From Panorpa germanica (taxonomy: Eukaryota > Arthropoda > Insecta > Mecoptera > Panorpidae), in NCBI GenBank assembly GCA_963678705.1, contig OY783220.1, positions 1 to 64,000 on the forward strand: a stretch of 64,000 nucleotides of DNA, given 5' to 3'. Both the position numbers and the translations under genes were made by a program. The notes under the pieces were generated by a model. That model searched no databases, had not been told where the DNA came from, and worked only from the letters and a program-made list of their open reading frames with translations. Numbering within the stretch: the first letter of the stretch is position 1; the number at the start of each line of letters is the position of its first letter. Shown piece after piece: positions 37,709 to 48,187 of this stretch.

Positions 37709-40700
37709 TATAACCTACTCAAAACTGAAGAAAAAGTTAAATATTTCAATTTTAGAGAAAACAGCATCTTTGTATGTTTAAAGAAGGCTACGAAGGAAAC
37801 AACAAGGCTATAACCTACTCAAAGCTCAAGAAAAAGTTAAATATTTTAATTTTAGAGAAAACAGCATCTTTATGTTTTTGGAATGAACCAAGGCTATAAC
37901 CTTCTTTAAACTCAAGGCAAAAAAGAATATGTCAATTTTAGAAAAAAACAGCATCTTAGTGTTTTTGAAATGTAACAAGACTCTTCTTATAACTCAAGAA
38001 AATTTAAATATTTAAATGTTAGAAAAAACAGCTTCTTCGTGTATTTAATATGTAATAATATGTACTAAAGAAATAGTTGAATATTTCAATTTAAGAAAAT
38101 AGAGCATCTACGTATTTTTTAAATGTAACAAAGGTATAACCCACTCAAAACTGAAGAAAAAGTTGAATATTTTAATTTTAGAGAAAACAGCATCTTCGTG
38201 TGTTTGAACTGTAACAAGGCTTAACCTACTCAAAACCGAAGTAAAAGTAGAATATTTTAATTTTAGAGAAAACAGCATCTTCGTATGTTTAAACTACAAC
38301 AAGGCTATAACCTACTCAAAACTGAAGAAAAAGTAGAATTTTTTAATTTTAGAAAAAACAGCATCTTCGTGTGTTTGTACTGCAACAAGGCTATAACCTA
38401 CACAAAACTGAAAAAAAAGTTGAATATTTTAATTTTTAGAGAAAACAGCATCTTCGTGTGTTTGAATTGTAACGAGGCAATAACCTACTAAAAATTAAAA
38501 AAAAAAGTTGAAAATTGCAATTTTAGAAAAAACAGCATTTTCGTGTGTTTGTAATGCAACAAGGCTATAACCTACTCAAAACTGAAGAAAAGGGTGAATA
38601 TTTTAATTTTAGAGAAAACAGCATCTTCGTGTGTTTGAACTGTAACAAAGCTATTACCTACTTAAAACTCAAAAAAAAGTTAAATATTTTAATTTTGGAC
38701 AAAACAGCATCTTCGTGTGTTTGAACTACAACAAGGCTAAAACCTACTCAAAACCTATAACCTTCTTAAAACTCAAAAAAAGTTGATTATTTCAATTATA
38801 AAAAAACAGCATCTTCTTGTGTTTGTACTGCAACAAGGCTATAACCTACCCAAAACTCAAGAAAAAGTTGAATATTTCAATTTTGGAAAAATAGCATCTT
38901 CGTGTGTTTAAACTACAACAAGGCTATAACCTACTCAAAACTGAAGAAAATGTTAAATATTTTAATTTTAAATAAAACAGCATCTTCGTGTGTTTGAACT
39001 GTAACAAGGCTATAACCTATCCAAAACTCAAGAAAAAGTTGAATATTTCAATTTTGGAAAAATAGCATCTTCGTGTGTTTAAACTACAACAAGGCTATAA
39101 CCTACTCAAAACTAAAGAAAAAGTTGAATATTTCAATTTTAGAGAAAACAGCATCATCGTGTGTTTGAACTGTAACGAGGCTATAACCTACTTAAAACTC
39201 AAGAAAAAGTTGAATATTTTAATTTTAGAGAAAACAGCATCTTCATGTTTTTGGAATGAACCAAGACTATACTCTTCTTATAACTCAAGGAAATTTAAAT
39301 ATTTAAATGTTAGAAAAAACAGCTTCTTCGTGTATTTAATATGTAACAATGCTATAAATTTCTTAAATCGAAAGAAATAGTTGAATATTTCAATTTAAGA
39401 AAATAGAGCATCTACGTATTTTTTAAATGTAACAAAGGTATCACCTACTTAAAACTCAAGAAAAAGTTGAATATTTCAATTTTAGACAAAAATTCATCAT
39501 TGTGTGTTTAAACTGTAACAAGGCTAAAACCTATTCAAAACTCAAGAAAAAGTTGGATATTTTAATTTCAGAAAAAACTGCATCTTCGTGTGTTTGAACT
39601 GTAACAAAGCTATAACGTACTTAAAACTCAAAAAAAAAGTTAAATATTTTAATTTTGGACGAAACAGCATCTTCGTGTGTTTGAACTACAACAAGGCTAA
39701 AACCTACACAAAACCTATAGCCTTCTTAAAACTCAAAAAAATTTAATTATTTCAATTATAAAAAAACAGCATTTTCGTGTGTTTGTACTGCAACAAGGCT
39801 ATAACCTACTCAAAACTAAAGAAAAAGTTGAATATTTTAATTTTAGAGAAAACAGCATCTTCGTGTGTTTGAACTGTAACAAGGCTATAACCTACTTAAA
39901 ACTGAAGAAAATGTAGAATATTTGAATTTTAGAGAAAACAGCATCTTCGTGTGTTTGAACTGTAACAAGGCAATAACCTACTAAAAATTAAAAAAAAAGT
40001 TGAAAATTTCAATTTTTGAAAAAAAAAGAAGCATTTTCGTGTGTGTGTTTGAACTGTAACAAGGCTATAACCTATCCAAAACTCAAGAAAAAGTTAAATA
40101 TTTCAATTTTGGAAAAATAGCATCTTCGTGTGTTTAAACTACAACAAGGCTATAACCTATACAAAACTAAAGAAAAAGTTGAATATTTCAATTTAGAAAA
40201 AAAAAGCATCTTCTTGTGTTTGTACTGCAACAAGGCTATAACCTACTCAAAACTGAAGAAACAGGTGAATATTTTAATTTTAGAGAAAACAGCATCTTCG
40301 TGTGTTTGAACTGTAACAAAGCTATAACCTACTTAAAACTCAAAAAAAAGTTAAATATTTTAATTTTGGACAAAACAGCATCTTCGTGTGTTTGAACTAC
40401 AACAAGGCTAAAACCTACTCAAAACCTATAACCTTCTTAAAACTCAAAAAAAAATGATTATTTCAATTATAAAAAAACAGCATCTTCGTGTGTTTGAACT
40501 GTAACAAGGCTATAACCTACTCAAAACTCAAGAAAAAGTTAAATATTTTAATTTTAGAGAAAACAGCATCTTTATGTTTTTGGAATGAACCAAGGCTATA
40601 ACCTTCTTTAAACTCAAGGCAAAAAAGAATATTTCAATTTTAGAAAAAACAGCATCTTAGTGTTTTTGAAATGTAACAAGACTATACTCTTCTTATAACT

Positions 40701-43700
40701 CAAGGAAATTTAAATATTTAAATGTTAGAAAAAACAGCTTCTTCGTGTATTTAATATGTAACAATGCTATAAATTTCTTATAACTAAAGAAATAGTTGAA
40801 TATTTTAATTTAAGAAAAAACAGCATCTTCGTGTATTTGTTTCGTAACAAGGCTATAACCTTCTTAAAACTAAAGAAATAGTTGAATATTTTAATTTAAG
40901 AAAATGGAGCATCTACTTATTTTTTAAATGTAACAAAGCTATAACCTACTTAAAACTCAAGAAAAAGTTGAATATTTCAATTTTAGACAAAAATTCATCA
41001 TTGTGTGTTTAAACTGTAACAAGGCTATAACCTACTCAAAACTGAAGAAAAAGTTGAATATTTTAATTTTAGAGAAAACAGCATCTTCGTGTGTTTGAAC
41101 TGTAACAAGGCTTAACCTACTCAAAACCGAAGTAAAAGTAGAATATTTCAATTTTAGAGAAAACAGCATCTTCGTATGTTTAAACTACAACAAGGCTATA
41201 ACCTACTCAAAACTGAAGAAAAAGTAGAATTTTTTAATTGTAGAAAAAACAGCATCTTCGTGTGTTTGTACTGCAACAAGGCTATAGCCTACTCAAAACT
41301 GAAAAAAAAGTTGAATGTTTTAATTCTAGAGAAAACAGCATCTTCGTGTGTTTGTACTGCAACAAGGCTATAGCCTACTTAAAACTGAAGAAAAAGTTGA
41401 ATATTTTAATTTTAGAGAAAACAGCATCTTCGTGTGTTTGAACTGTAACAAGGCTTAACCTACTCAAAACCGAAGTAAAAGTAGAATATTTTAATTTTAG
41501 AGAAAACAGCATCTTCGTATGTTTAAACTACAACAAGGCTATAACCTACTCAAAACTGAAGAAAAAGTAGAATTTTTTAATTGTAGAAAAAACAGCATCT
41601 TCGTGTGTTTGTACTGCAACAAGGCTATAGCCTACTCAAAACTGAAAAAAAAGTTGAATGTTTTAATTTTTAGAGAAAACAGCATCTTCGTGTGTTTGAA
41701 TTGTAACAAGGCAATAACCTACTAAAAATTAAAAAAAAAAGTTGAAAATTTTAATTTTAGAAAAAACAGCATTTTCGTCTGTTTGTACTGCAACAAGGCT
41801 ATAACCTACTCAAAACTGAAGAAAAAGGTAAATATTTTAATTTTAGAGAAAACAGCATCTTCGTGTGTTTGAACTATAACAAGGCTATAAACTCTAAACT
41901 TAAAACTCAAAAAAAAGTTAAATATTTTAATTTTGGAAAAAACAGCATCCTTGTGTGTTTATGCTGCAGTACAAACAAGGCTATAACCTACTCAAAACTG
42001 AAGAAAAAGTTAAATATTTAAATTTTAGAAAAAACAGCATCTTCGTGTGTTTGAACTGTAACAAAGCTATAACCTACTTAAAACTGAAGAAACAGGTGAA
42101 TATTTTAATTTTAGAGAAAACAGCATCTTCGTGTGTTTGAACTGTAACAAAGCTATAACCTACTTAAAACTCAAAAAAAAATTAAATATTTAATTTTGGA
42201 CAAAACAGCATCTTCGTGTGTTTAAACTACGACAAGGCTAAAACCTACTCAAAACCTATAACCTTCTTAAAACTCAAAAAAAAATTGATTATTTCAATTA
42301 TAAAAAAACAGCATCTATGTGTGTTTAAACTGTAACAAGGCTATAACCTACTCAAAACTCAAGAAAAAGTTAAATATTTTAATTTTGGACGAAACAGCAT
42401 TTTCATGTGTTTGTACCGTAACAAGGCTATAACCTATTAAAAACTCAAGAAAAAGTTAAATATTTTAATTTTAGAGAAAACAGCATCTTTATGTTTTTGG
42501 AATGAACAAAGGCTATAACCTTCTTTAAACTCAAGGAAAAAAAGAATATTTCAATTTTAGAAAAAACAGCATCTTAGTGTTTTTGAAATGTAACAAGACT
42601 ATACTCTTCTTATAACTCAAGGAAATTTAAATATTTAAATGTTAGAAAAAACAGCTTCTTCGTGTATTTAATATGTAACAATGCTATTCTTAAAAATTCT
42701 TATTCTTAAAACTAAAGAAATAGTTGAATATTTCAATTTAAGAAAATAGAGCATCTACATATTTTTTAAATGTAACAAAGGTATCACCTACTTAAAACTC
42801 AAGAAAAAGTTGAATATTTTAATTTTAGAAAAAAATAGCATCTTCGTGTGTTTGTACTGCAACAAGGCTATAACCTACTCAAAACTGAAGAAAAAGGTGA
42901 ATATTTTAATTTTAGAGAAAACAGCATCTTCGTGTGTTTGAACTATAACAAGGCTATAAACTCTAAACTTAAAACTCAAAAAAAAGTTAAATATTTTAAT
43001 TTTGGAAAAAACAGCATCCTTGTGTGTTTATGCTGCAGTACAAACAAGGCTATAACCTACTTAAAACTGAAGAAAAAGTTAAATATTTAAATTTTAGAAA
43101 AAACAGCATCTTCGTGTGTTTGAACTGTAACAAAGCTATAACCTACTTAAAACTGAAGAAACAGGTGAATATTTTAATTTTAGAGAAAACAGCATCTTCG
43201 TGTGTTTGAACTGTAACAAAGCTATAACCTACTTAAAACTCAAAAAAAAGTTAAATATTTTAATTTTGGACAAAACAGCATCTTCGTGTGTTTTAACTGC
43301 AACAAGGCTAAAACCTACTCAAAACCTATAACCTTCTTAAAACTCAAATATAGTTGATTATTTCAATTATAAAAAAACAGCATCTTCGTGTGTTTGTACT
43401 GCAACAAGGCTATAACCTACTCAAAACTGAAGAAAATGTTGAATATTTTAATTTTAGAGAAAACAGCATCTTCGTGTGCTTGAAGTGTAACAAGGCTATA
43501 ACCTACTCAAAACTGAAGAAAAAATTGATTATTTCAATTTTAGAAAAAAAAACATCTTCTTGTGTTTGTACTGCAACAAGGCTATAACCTACTCAAAACT
43601 GAAGAAAAAGGTGAATATTTTAATTTTAGAGAAAACAGCATCTTCGTGTTTTTGAACTGTAACAAGGCTATAAACTCTAAACTTAAAACTCAAAAAAAAG

Positions 43701-43830
43701 TTAAATATTTTAATTTTGGAAAAAACAGCATCCTTGTGTGTTTATGCTGCAGTACAAACAAGGCTATAACCTACTCAAAACTGAAGAAAAAGTTAAATAT
43801 TTAAATTTTAGAAAAAACAGCATCTTCGTG
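37709..43830 (+). repeat. 86-bp satellite array, segment 4
   Basis: Tandem monomers continue in phase. Divergent modules start at 37874, 39247, 40576 and 42493; PstI-type monomers are at 41964, 43033 and 43747. No PstI-type monomer occurs between 33371 and 41964, so that variant is patchy. A 343-bp tandem duplication lies at 41034-41719. No gene seen. The segment ends in tcgtg (43826-43830), the left target duplication of the BEL/Pao element. Confidence 0.97.
41034..41719 (+). repeat. 343-bp (four-monomer) tandem duplication
   Basis: 41034-41376 is repeated at 41377-41719 with offset 343. Both copies share ggctatagcctac and gttgaatgttttaatt, which are uncommon variants. The copies differ by a small indel at the end (attctagag versus atttttagag). 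Confidence 0.85.
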
Positions 43831-44357
43831 TGTTTGGGCGATTGTGGTGCCCGGGTATTTCACCAAAAGTAGTCAGGAAGTCTTCGAAGTTCGTGAACTC
43901 AGTATGAATTTAAAAGTATATTTATTTCATACAAAATTACACATTGGGGTCGTAAATCCCAACAGAATTACACAATTAAACACTTATCCTAATAATTAAT
44001 AATAATGACTGTATATGAATTTCTTAATGTATATATTTTAATATTAAATTGTAATGCTACTTAAAATACTTGTTATCTCGTTGAGAGCTGGTTTAAAAAG
44101 GGTAGATTTGAGTACAGTACATTTCACACTTAAAAATAGGAAGGAGTGGGGATGAACCCATAATACAATTTGTGAACATAGTTGAACAAAAATGGGTAAT
44201 AAAATTATTGCCAACAACAAGAAATGTAAGTCTGCATTTACACGTCTCACATCAAAACGTACAGGCGACACTCAATAAAGTTCATTTACACTTTTGCCTT
44301 AAAAACATGTAAAATTAGGTTATATTATAATTGTATTTTGATGCATGTTTTTGTCCA
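43831..44357 (-). repeat. BEL/Pao 3' LTR
   Basis: This is the 527-bp direct repeat of 48188-48714, running tgtttgggcg...ttttgtcca on the plus strand, so TGGACAAAA...CCCAAACA on the element strand. AATAAA lies at 43921-43926 on the element strand, about 90 bp from its 3' edge, a plausible polyadenylation signal. The end of the 992-residue frame runs 43 nt into this LTR. A 75-codon open frame inside it has no recognisable content. Confidence 0.95.
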
Positions 44358-47293
44358 TACTCCCCCCCTTGATAAATTGGGTTTATCAAAATGAATTCAC
44401 TGGTAAAAAGGGCTGAACGTCTGACAGCACGTTTGATCTCTCCTGGTTGGGTTTTTAAGGTGGCGGCTCTCGGAGTGTTGTCGTTGCCTGCAGTGAGATA
44501 TGTTATGCGTTCCATTATCCATTGAGTAGGAGGTATATTGTCTTCTTGTACTATTACAAGTGATCCGATTTCTAGATCCAGGGTGCTTGAAGTTTTCCAT
44601 GTTTCGCGCTGTTGACAGAAGTGGATGTAGTCTGTAGACCGTCGTTGTACCTGATGGAATCTTCTCATGTTGTTGAGGTTCACTGGTGCTCCTGGAGTAG
44701 GCATAACACTGCTGATTTGTCGACCTATGATTAAGTGTCTGGGAGTAAAGGGAATAAGGTCATCTGGATTGGGTGACATGGGGTACATTGCTTGGGAGTT
44801 CAATATTGCTTTATTCTTAGTTAATTTATAGAAAATATTACTAGTTCCGCTGAAATGTATTGATTGGACATTGAACTCTGTAACTAAGTTTCTTTTGTAG
44901 CAAAGACAATTAAAAAAGTATATATAATATTTAATGATAGAACCGTCATATTTACTTTTTATTAGTATGGGCCCTGCGCAGTTAACTCTAGTGGTTCTAA
45001 ATAGACAGTTGAGTTTGACTCTTAATATACGGTAAATTGCATTGCATTTATTGCTTATAATAATTGATATCTGCATTTGAAACAAATGATACATTTGAAT
45101 ATGATTGATATCGATAATTATATTCGTTTCAGAGGCCAGTATTGCACTCTCAATGAAAATATTATTATTTAAGTAAGTCAAATGACTTGCTGAAACGCGA
45201 TTGATTAAAATAGTTTTTTCTTTAGGAATTTCTGGTAAATAGAAATTATATATAGGCCAGTGATTAGACGGTTGCTTTAGCCAGGATGGACCTGACCATA
45301 GTTGGTTGTTTAAATGAAAGTCTAATATGATAATTTGTGATATAAAATCTGCCTGGTGTGAGTTTATAGGAACACAACGCCATTGATAGTTGTCTGTCAT
45401 GTCTGAATAACTATCTGTAATAGGGTTAGCAACAAAAGGTTTTAATTTATGAATAGACAGTTTAATCCATTGTAGCACAATTGTGGAATCTGCCCATAAA
45501 ATAATTATTTTTAATTTAACTGGAAACAAGTTTATTGCTTTTTTGACCATTCTTATAATGATTGAGGCGGCACATAGCTCTAACAATGGTGTGGTCAAAG
45601 TTTTTAATGGCGCGATCTTCGATTTACAATGTATAAAGAGAATTTTTGCGTTTACCAAATCATTAACGTTTGTTAAATAATTGCAACTTACATACGCCTT
45701 TGCGAATCGATCATAAAGGCCATGTAATTCAATAGTTACAGAATTATTTATTAGAACATCGCGTTTTATCGTTATATCATTCATAGCAGCCAAAGATTTG
45801 GTTGATGATAGACAATAATTTTTGAAATCCCGTGGCATCTCATCATCCCAGTTTAATTTTAATAAGCATAGCGTCTGTCTAATGATTTTAAATGAATTAA
45901 TACAAGGTGAAAAAGAGCGTGGCGGGTCCAAAATATTTGTAACGAACGACGGTATGGTTCGCTTTGTAAGTTTCACGGGCTGTTTAATAAGAATAAATTT
46001 ATATTGGAATAAGTCCTGTTCAGAATCCCACATAACGCATAGTGATTTTTCACATACTATGTCACCTGGATCAAAATAAAAGTGCCTAGTTGAATGGTAA
46101 CTTTTTAACTCAGACAGCAATGATGGTGCATTGAAAATCCATTTGTGTAATTGAAAACTTCCTTCCGACAATATTAAACTGAATTGATTGCAATGATCAG
46201 ACAGTTCAATATGGTCATTGGAATCTGTTATGAGGCCGTATGTTACCGTATTCAATTGATAAGAACGCAATGGTTTTCGTGGCTCGAACCGCCAAATAAT
46301 AGTGTGACCATTTGCTTGAAGAGCGTTGAGCGGTGAGAAATATGAATTTCTTAAATGCCTTGGTTCTGTATTTAGGAAGTTATGATTTAAATAAATGCAG
46401 TCGCTTATGAATTTGTTGTACATCATTTTTAATACCGGGTTGTCGTTTGGTTTTCTCCCGAATTTAAGAAGAGGTTTTGTGACTATGTTCTTAATACCTC
46501 CTAACAACACCGGTGGCCTTTTGATTGCTAATGTAACACCGAATGTACCGTTAACATCAAATTGTGTGCTTTTAATAATTTGTTCCTTACAAGCTGTTTG
46601 TTTGTCAATTCGCGGAATAGAATCTGAAACGTTAACCAATGTAAGTGAATCTTTGATTTGTGTTGACGCAACTGATGTGTCGGTAACATCACTTGTTGTG
46701 GTGTTATTTATTTGTTTCTCGCAAACTACCTCTTCGGTAATCTGGGGAATGAATATTGAATCTCCTATTGTAGGTGATTCTGTTAGTGGAACAGTGACAA
46801 CTGACGTGTCATGAACATCACGTGTTGTGTTATTAATTATTTGTTTTGCGCAGACTACCTCATCGGCTTTATTTGCTGTGATTGATGCCTTTTTAGCTTT
46901 TCTTATGCAAGTGTACCAATCACAATCATCCAACATTCTATGTTCAGAAATGATTGGGACAATACTAAAATGTTTATTAAAAATATAATTTATAGCTGAA
47001 TCTATTTTATCGTAAGTTTTACACAAGTTAGTGCGTAATTCAACTAAAGCTTCTAATTTAACTAATTCTGTGTTATCTAAATTGGCTTTAATTACAAGAC
47101 AAGCTTGTTGAATTTTATTATATAGTGGCTGACAAATTTTCTTACAATACTTAATCCTATAAATGTCGTATGTTGATGGATCAGTTATGTCTATGCTTTC
47201 CATATAGGGAACATGATCCTGGAAAGTTAAACCATATATCTCTAATTGTGCATATGCCCTGCTTAGTGCATATGGCATCTTTTGGTTAACCAT
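44315..47293 (-). CDS. BEL/Pao Gag-Pol deletion derivative, open frame of 992 residues
   Basis: The protein is a shortened fusion of BEL/Pao Gag-Pol pieces. Residues 1-140 are Gag-like. Residues 145-255 hold three degenerate repeats of 43-44 residues aligned on C148, C191 and C235. Residues about 300-400 are RT: SYQLNTVTYG (344-353) joins within a few residues to the segment that normally follows the catalytic box (SFQLHKW, 379-385), so YVDD is absent. Residues about 475-680 are the post-RT/RNase H region with LKLNWDDEMP, D528, E572, WADST (D602), D649 and LWSGPSWL. Integrase is reduced to a fragment near 770-810 (NCAGPILIKS) without a DDE core. The C-terminal 836-965 resembles the BEL terminal domain (PNPDDLIPFTPRHLIIGR, IVQEDNIPP). 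No Gag zinc knuckle or protease was found. The last residues are encoded by the polypurine tract and LTR. The start ATG is the first in frame; an upstream exon is possible. Confidence 0.85.
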   Translation of the reverse strand: MVNQKMPYALSRAYAQLEIYGLTFQDHVPYMESIDITDPSTYDIYRIKYCKKICQPLYNKIQQACLVIKANLDNTELVKLEALVELRTNLCKTYDKIDSAINYIFNKHFSIVPIISEHRMLDDCDWYTCIRKAKKASITANKADEVVCAKQIINNTTRDVHDTSVVTVPLTESPTIGDSIFIPQITEEVVCEKQINNTTTSDVTDTSVASTQIKDSLTLVNVSDSIPRIDKQTACKEQIIKSTQFDVNGTFGVTLAIKRPPVLLGGIKNIVTKPLLKFGRKPNDNPVLKMMYNKFISDCIYLNHNFLNTEPRHLRNSYFSPLNALQANGHTIIWRFEPRKPLRSYQLNTVTYGLITDSNDHIELSDHCNQFSLILSEGSFQLHKWIFNAPSLLSELKSYHSTRHFYFDPGDIVCEKSLCVMWDSEQDLFQYKFILIKQPVKLTKRTIPSFVTNILDPPRSFSPCINSFKIIRQTLCLLKLNWDDEMPRDFKNYCLSSTKSLAAMNDITIKRDVLINNSVTIELHGLYDRFAKAYVSCNYLTNVNDLVNAKILFIHCKSKIAPLKTLTTPLLELCAASIIIRMVKKAINLFPVKLKIIILWADSTIVLQWIKLSIHKLKPFVANPITDSYSDMTDNYQWRCVPINSHQADFISQIIILDFHLNNQLWSGPSWLKQPSNHWPIYNFYLPEIPKEKTILINRVSASHLTYLNNNIFIESAILASETNIIIDINHIQMYHLFQMQISIIISNKCNAIYRILRVKLNCLFRTTRVNCAGPILIKSKYDGSIIKYYIYFFNCLCYKRNLVTEFNVQSIHFSGTSNIFYKLTKNKAILNSQAMYPMSPNPDDLIPFTPRHLIIGRQISSVMPTPGAPVNLNNMRRFHQVQRRSTDYIHFCQQRETWKTSSTLDLEIGSLVIVQEDNIPPTQWIMERITYLTAGNDNTPRAATLKTQPGEIKRAVRRSALFTSEFILINPIYQGGEYGQKHASKYNYNIT
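44358..44370 (-). promoter_or_regulatory. BEL/Pao polypurine tract
   Basis: On the element strand AAGGGGGGGAGTA abuts the 3' LTR. This is the usual position and composition of the plus-strand primer. It is also translated as part of the C-terminus of the 992-residue frame. Confidence 0.8.
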
Positions 47294-48187
47294 TTTTAAA
47301 TCCTTTTAATTAGCTCAAATTAGAAATTAAAATTATTGTCTGATGCGAGTATCAAATTATTTAAGCAATATGGAATGAATGGATACTCTTTTAAAAATAA
47401 CAATAAAATATTTTTAAAAATATAATGTAAAAGTGTGAATAAGTAATATAAAATGTGTTCTGGTCAATATTTTAGAAAGTACCCAGAACCACATGTAAAT
47501 ATAATGCAGTATAATAAAAATGTTCTGGTCTCAGACTAATCAAACCCTATGGGTAAATAGATGCGGATCAATCAGGTATATGAAACACAACTCAATACCG
47601 CATGGCCATAGGAAAAGGTCTAGACAGGACCGTAATTGTGCTGAAGTTTTAAATGCAATATCGCTTAACAACAAATAGGCAGAACAAATATTACCACGTG
47701 TTTAAAAGTTGTCGTAATTTAGAAACAATCCCGGTGGCTTTTAATATGTAATATTTTACCAACTCAAAAGATATATTTTGCTCAATGAAATAATCCCGGT
47801 GGCTTTTAATATCAATTATTTACCAACGCATAAGAAATATTTACTAAATATGGACATTAGCTGTGCCCTCCTAAACCAACAATTTGTAAGACTAACAAAT
47901 CAAACAATATACACAAAATAACAATCTTTGCTACAATTTTATAGTATAAAAAAATGCACAAAGATATTTTAGAAGTAAAACAAAGCAATATTGATATAGG
48001 ATATGGAGAATTTTTTAAGGAATAGACACTAACCGTTGTTGCACGTGTTTGCTCAGGGGTGCCTCCTTGACCAATTTTCCAGTGTTTGTATAACTCAAAA
48101 CTTCAAATTCTTCACTGTAGATAATTGCAGGTATTCCATGCACGAGTGCTTCTCGCGACTGTAGGAGATCCGGCTCGAAGGACCAAA
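47294..48187 (-). other. BEL/Pao untranslated leader / degenerate gag region
   Basis: This 894-base stretch between the 5' LTR and the ATG of the long frame is A+T rich and lacks a long frame. It contains the primer site at its upstream end. A 56-codon frame without ATG starts at the primer site (48185 down to 48015). The direct repeat aatcccggtggcttttaat occurs at 47727 and 47792, 65 bp apart. On the element strand CAACGGTTAGTG near 48030 resembles a 5' splice donor. The stretch could be a decayed first part of gag or a 5' intron-containing leader; I cannot decide between them. Confidence 0.6.
48168..48185 (-). promoter_or_regulatory. BEL/Pao primer binding site (tRNA-Tyr type)
   Basis: The plus strand reads atccggctcgaaggacca two bases inside the 5' LTR. 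This is the 3' end of insect-type tRNA-Tyr, including CCA (its acceptor strand pairs with a 5' ccttcga). The tRNA identity comes from memory of tRNA-Tyr sequence, so it needs a database check. Confidence 0.82.

Larger units (their letters stand above)
32000..38855 (+). repeat. Large array duplication, copy B
   Basis: Counterpart of 23930-31995. From about 36423 to 38855 it matches 29560-31992 at offset 6863 with very few differences; I found one, tatgtttg versus tgtgtttg at 31853/38716. That block includes an identical SINE with identical flanks. Beyond about 38855 the monomers diverge from the start of copy B (tttcaattttggaaaaatag), marking the end of the unit. Confidence 0.85.

Noticed and set aside
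44044..44271. 75-residue frame in both BEL LTRs as an extra gene
   Set aside because: It lies wholly within the LTR, has no recognisable domain, and occurs twice only because the LTR is duplicated.
46395..46814. 139-residue plus-strand frame opposite the BEL coding frame, and other antisense frames at 45483, 45822, 16003 and 17715
   Set aside because: They are antisense shadows of long coding frames, with no motifs or context supporting translation.
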